A DNA stretch of 64,000 nucleotides from Gordionus sp. m RMFG-2023 (Eukaryota > Nematomorpha > Gordioida > Chordodea > Parachordodidae): the NCBI RefSeq assembly GCF_954871325.1, contig NC_088777.1, positions 33,271,366-33,335,365 of the forward strand, read 5' to 3'. The notes beneath the pieces were generated by a model. It searched no databases. It was not told the origin of the DNA and saw only the letters and a list, made by a program, of their open reading frames with translations. Below are positions 59,400-64,000 of this stretch, one piece after another. The position numbers and the translations under genes are program-made. Numbering within the stretch: position 1 is the first letter of the stretch; each line of letters starts with the position of its first letter.

Positions 59400-60294
59400 G
59401 ACAAGATCTATAAATATATACAAAAGGAATTGGCAATAATAGATGAATGTTTGGTGCGAGGAAATAGGAGTGTTATACCGTCCAAGTTAAAGGAAGCAAT
59501 AATAGCGATGATTCATGCTGGACATCGGAATGGAGAGGATGAAGCATTGAGGACGGGAATATGTTTGGTGGCCAGGAATGAAGAAAGACCTTGAAAATAC
59601 CAGTCGAACTTGTGTTAGATGTAATTCTTGAGCTCCGATGCCTTGAAGGGATAAGGAGAGTGTGTGGCCGAAAGCAACTCAGCCTTGGGAAGGCATCCAC
59701 TTGGATTTCTTTGACTTTGAGAATAGAATATATATATTGGTGGTATATCCTTTTTCAAAATGAGTAGAGTATGAGGAAGTAAAAGGATTAACCACTCAAG
59801 TCGTGATAAAAGTTTTGAAAAATTTATGGGCTAAATTTGGGGTTGCTATGACAGTAGTGTTGGATGGGGGTCGCGCTTTTATTAGTAGACAATTAAAGTC
59901 TTTTGTGCAGAAAATGGAGCGAAACACATTTTAGCGTCGCCGTATCAATTAAATTCAAATGGACAAGCGGAGAGGATGGTAGCGGTAGTCAAGAACTGGT
60001 TGAGAAAGTCAAAGGATGGGGGCGGAGAGATGTGGGTAGCATTGGCGTATTATAACAACAGTAGAAAAGGGGCGGAACCGTCGCTAGCGGAGAAGATTTT
60101 AGGACGGAGAACTAGAATTTGGTTAGATTCTCTGAAACCGACAAGATAGGGAAAGAAGCTGTCCGAGACCGGGAATGAAGTGGAATTTAAGGTAGGGAAG
60201 GCAGCATGGGCGAGGATATTTGGAAGTAATAAGAAATGGGAATCCGGGGCGATCATGGAAAACATGGGACACAAATTAAATCGAGTGAAATTCA
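59400..60294 (+). pseudogene. Integrase region of gypsy C
   Basis: Shows the zinc-binding part and the core, with WEGIHLDFFDFENR near 59690-59730 and LDGGRAFIS near 59860-59885 as the two Asp positions, then NSNGQAERMV (about 59955-59985). Its C-terminal end is interrupted by the MITE at 60295. Fossil. Confidence 0.8.
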
Positions 60295-60693
60295 GGTTAA
60301 TGATGCTTACTACCTTAAGGTACTATCTATCAAATTTGAATTTTGTTCATTTTTCATTTGGATAGGCACTACCAAATATATTTATAATATATATTTGAAA
60401 AATCGTGATCTTTGGAAAGCCTCTATGGCCTAGTAGGCAAGAGCTTGGCTTTGATCCCATGGTCCCGGGTTCAAATCCTGGGAATTATCATGTTTTTTTT
60501 CTTAATCTAACTTGGTGGTTCCATTCTTGGGGGATAATATATAGGAGGCCGGACTCGACCACGTGATTCCGTATTAATATATTAAATAATAAGGGTCTTA
60601 TTACATTTTAATAAATTTTGGTTGCTATTTAGCAAATTAGGTTGGTATTTAGAATATTTCTATACATTCACTTGGTAGTAAGCATCATTAACC
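60295..60693. mobile_element. 399-bp MITE with 9-bp target duplication and tRNA-like core
   Basis: Ends GGTTAATGATGCTTACTACC and GGTAGTAAGCATCATTAACC are perfect inverted repeats of 20 bases, flanked by TGAAATTCA (60286-60294, 60694-60702). Nine bases fit a Mutator-type transposase. The gypsy C sequence resumes exactly after the duplication. The inside carries a tRNA-like stretch (60419-60492). Confidence 0.88.
60419..60492 (+). other. tRNA-like sequence inside the MITE
   Basis: A-box-like TGGCCTAGTAGG and B-box GGTTCAAATCC at normal spacing. The T arm pairs (CCGGG / CCTGG with one G-T). The acceptor stem does not pair and a T run follows. Best read as a tRNA-derived fragment or SINE head; a working tRNA is not supported. 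Confidence 0.5.
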
Positions 60694-61154
60694 TGAAATT
60701 CACCGATGGAAGAGAGGGAGTACGGCATCGAGTCAATTGAAAAGGGGCGTGGAACCTGGGAGGTTACGATCGGGAGTATGAATAGGATATACTTGATCGA
60801 AAATTCCTGGTGGAAAAATATTCTACGGTGCTCAAAATATCCGAGGAAAATTAAAGGGGTTTGTTAAACCATAGGTATGCTAAATCATTACCGGGGTGAT
60901 TGATAATAATAATAATAAATAGGGAATCAACCATATAGGAGTTAATGGAACAAAATGGTTAATGGATTGTACAAATGATAAATGATGCCAGGTCGAACTA
61001 AGATGATTTCTACAGGAAATCGAATAGCGACACACAAAGGGAGGAGACTCAAGAAACTAACCACCTTATAAATTCGTGAAAACACCATAAAGGTACGATA
61101 ATTATGCCGGATGAGAGGTGAAATGCGAAGTTGGGTTTTCAATTAGTGGGGGCG

Positions 61155-61631
61155 TGTTATGTGTATCGTTTTTTAGGTATCGTGGAGTCATTTTGTATGA
61201 TAAGCATTTTATTTGTGATTAATATTTTTTGATTTTTTTTGCGCATTCACTTTTAATTTTTATTTGTGATTAATATTCTTTTTTTGATTTTTTTTTCCCC
61301 ATTCATTCTTTTAATAAATTATAAAAATTGCTATTTTTAGATTAATTAAATTATTAATCAATTTATATTGATTTTATAGTAGATATATATAGATAAAAAA
61401 AAAGAAATAAAACAGTTGTCGTTTTTCCAGATTTTCTTTATCATTTGATTATTGTTATCTATTTTTTTTAGAAATTTATTTTTTTGGTTACGTTCAAAAG
61501 AGAAAAAAATTATATTTTGTTCAAAAGAAAAGAAGAAAGATATAATTATTACAAGTAAGAAAGAATTATATATTTTATTGTAAAAGTGCAGTAAGAGAAA
61601 AAGAAAAAAAGAATAGATAATAAGTTAGAAA
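61155..61631 (+). repeat. 3' LTR of gypsy C
   Basis: Preceded by a short purine tract (AGTGGGGGCG), begins TGTTATGTGTATCG, and ends AAGTTAGAAA before ATTTC. Confidence 0.85.
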
Positions 61632-61636
61632 ATTTC

Positions 61637-64000
61637 TTTTTATTTATCCCATTTTAAGCATATTATAATCAAAAATATATAAATATATAGACTACATATA
61701 AATCAACCAAAAAAAGTCGATTCTCAACCTGACCCCCTTCGATTTTTTTAAAAATTTGCATGTTGGTAGTATATACACTAACTAATAAAAAATTTAAAAT
61801 TTTACTTTTCAAATCGCCTTACTTCATGAGATATGACCATCTTTAGAAAGGCGGAAATTCCAAAATATACTATATTTAATTTTACCTCAAAAAGTAATTA
61901 AGCTAAAGACATGATTTTAATTTTATTAAATAGCTCTAGAATAGCTCTTTATTATGATATGATATAAAATTTATTTTATTGAAAAAAAGCCTATTACCAA
62001 AAACCGAAAATAGAAAACCGGAAATGGCTATAAAATAAAAATTGCACTTTTTTTTTCTTTTATTTACAGATAGACATTATACTTCTTAATATTTGTACAA
62101 AATCCTAGATTGGGACTAGTACTGGGCCAAAAGTTATTACACTTTAAATATAAGTAGTATGGCTTAAATCCTATATTATACCAAATGTATAGTAATTTAC
62201 GAAACAAATAAAAAGAAAATTCGCTTGGGATCGGGCCGGATATATTTTTTTATAAATCTTTCTGGCCGTGTTAGAAAAATTAGGCCCTATGCTGATCACT
62301 AGTAGACATTAATCATTATAATGGTTGTAGAGGTTTGCAAATTTTTTTTGTTACTAATATAAATATTTTCCCTGCCTATATTATATTATTCAGATTGTAT
62401 ATGGCATCGCTATGTTTGTCATCACTGCAACATGTCATCGTTAAATATTTATTTATTTCTAAATATTTGTGCAAATAATTTATTTTAATAACATGCGTAT
62501 ATAATTTATATCTCGTTAATTTATTAAAGATTACAAAGTAGACATTACAAATAAAAACAGCATAGGCATAACTATTTCTTATGAATGATTGGCAACATAG
62601 ACAAATGGATGTCATCCTTAATTTTTTTACATTTATACAAAAAAGCAATAACCCGTCAAGAATGACAGGTGGATCAAATTATTTTCTCATTTATTTGATG
62701 ATAGATGAATCAGAAATTTTCAGATATGAGTTACAAATTTATTTTATTTTATTGTCAGATAAATAGTGTTATTAAAAAACCCGATTAGGTTTTTAACCAA
62801 AATAATATTGCATAAGCCAGATAGATGGCAGAAAGGTTTAAGCTTCTACTTACCAAATCGAGGTTTACACAATATTATTTTGAGCTAAAATCTTAATTGA
62901 ACCGTTTTGACACATCGGTCTTTATAACAACATTAAAGAAGTATACGAAATTTATTTATGAAATTTGTTGATTAATTATATATTTAGTATCTTCAATATG
63001 AAAAAACAATTAAAAATATTTAATAAGCTAATTTTAAATAGTTTTAGTAAAATCTAAAAAAATGTCTTATTAATTAATATACTAATATGTTTCAATTTTC
63101 CCCAGAAAATTATAATTTAGTGATTAATTATCCATTTATTCCATGTTTTCCATACTTTTTTTGATAGAATAAATAGCTTAAAATTACAAATAAATTATAG
63201 TAGTAGAAACAATTATATCTTTATATACCTTTGGTTATTTATTTTTCAATATCACTTATTATGGGATTAAAAATTAACTTATCATGAGATTTAAAAAAGA
63301 GAGGTAATAAAAAGTTTTTATATTCATGGCCGTGACTGCTATTAACGCCCGTGATATTTAGTGAAAAAATAAATATCACACCTGCGATATTTAGTGAAGA
63401 AAATACTAAATATCACACCCTCGTTTATAAAAGCTCAAAACTGATATACCCTTATATTTAAAAGATGTGTTTAATTCTTCCATATTTTATTAATTATAAT
63501 TTTTATTTACTTGTGAAAATCTACCAAGGTAATATTTTATATTAATAATCTAAAAGTATTTTTTATTGATCTTAAGGAGAAGATGAGCTTAGCCATATTT
63601 TCAAATATCAATATCATTCAAAATAATTTTATCTGAATTCTGCAAAGGAAATTAAAATAATTTTAGCTGAATTCTGCAAATGAAAAATGATAGCCCAGCC
63701 CAATTTTAAAAATCAAGCATGGTCCAGATCTGTAATTCTAATATTTCAAATAAAACTAAGATGACATCAATTTAGGAAGCTTGGAAGGATTAGGAAATAA
63801 CTAATATAAAGTAAAGATACACACTTTTTAAAGGTTACAATGACATTCAAGAAGAGCTACTTATTAACCTAGGCTTATAAAATTGAAAGAGTTACATATG
63901 CACGACACAATCACCTATACCAAACAATTCAAATTGAAAAACTAAAAAATATGAATATGGGTTTATAAATGCAATAAATAATTTTTGATTATGCCCATTA
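61637..64000. other. AT-rich DNA with small repeats, no gene
   Basis: 62225-62301 is the end of a GC-rich repeat copy (AGGCCCTATGCTGATCACTA). 62764-62935 is a diverged TAGTGTTGTTAA-type MITE (TAGTGTTATTAAAAAAC...ATAACAACATTA) without a clear duplication. 63350-63420 has three GATATTTAGTGAA units. 63600-63680 has a doubled GCTGAATTCTGCAAA. No supported gene. Confidence 0.5.

Larger units (their letters stand above)
45541..61631 (+). mobile_element. Ty3/gypsy fossil C, host of a nested hAT and MITE
   Basis: LTR element flanked by the 5-bp duplication ATTTC (45536-45540, 61632-61636). Parts in order: 5' LTR 45541-45918; primer-binding-like TGGTGTCCAAGG just inside; tandem-repeat leader; gag end with three CCHC knuckles (46631-47227); protease region about 56760-57060; a repeat-rich linker 57180-57540; reverse transcriptase about 57960-58790 (YYMDDVLVTG); RNase H about 58840-59165; integrase about 59400-60300; 3' LTR 61155-61631. 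Interrupted by the hAT 47311-56683 and by the MITE 60295-60693. Broken in many places. The LTRs have diverged in sequence and length, so the insertion is old. Confidence 0.88.

Noticed and set aside
60419-60492. Functional tRNA gene
   Set aside because: A and B boxes are present, but the acceptor stem does not pair.
62376-62766. Overlapping frames on both strands
   Set aside because: They overlap each other, match no family and look like chance frames.

Overview
The window is strongly A+T-rich eukaryotic DNA, almost certainly from an animal. It holds one recognisable host gene with GT-AG introns, and nearly everything else is transposable elements and their remains. The lineage cannot be fixed from the sequence alone; a TE-rich invertebrate fits.

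The host gene is an MFSD12-like membrane transporter on the minus strand. I recovered seven in-phase coding exons (33952..33664, 18325..18034, 5075..4894, 4708..4422, 4103..4011, 3785..3693, 1437..1270; 468 codons). The gene runs off the left edge of the window. Short introns are 185-318 bp; the others reach 2.3, 13 and 15.3 kb because mobile elements landed in them.

Region by region. 1-5.1 kb: exons 3-7 plus two hAT elements without transposase. 5.1-18.0 kb (intron 2): an inverted duplication, then a minus-strand Ty3/gypsy fossil (B) into which a plus-strand gypsy fossil (A, 7726-11876) was inserted, then MITEs and GC-rich repeats. 18.3-33.7 kb (intron 1): a large MULE-type unit (19459-26213, 9-bp target duplication) carrying an unbroken two-exon FLYWCH/MULE transposase, then a hAT-type unit (28609-32555) with satellite-like inverted arms around a broken Tc1/IS630-type transposase. 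34-45.5 kb: AT-rich DNA, unexplained coding-like debris, a broken LINE (about 38.08-43.23 kb) carrying three hAT insertions, and an OTU-like protease remnant. 45.5-61.6 kb: a three-level nest, gypsy C (45541-61631) containing a hAT (47311-56683) containing a very young gag-protease LTR element (D, 52019-55527), each layer with its own exact target duplication. 61.6-64 kb: AT-rich with small repeats.

The common thread is a set of hAT-type elements sharing the end TAGTGTTGTTAA (or close variants) and 8-bp target duplications but with unrelated interiors. A nearly complete hAT transposase gene sits inside one of them (48925-51156) and is a plausible relative of their source. All calls rest on reading the sequence and on remembered family motifs; no database search was possible.
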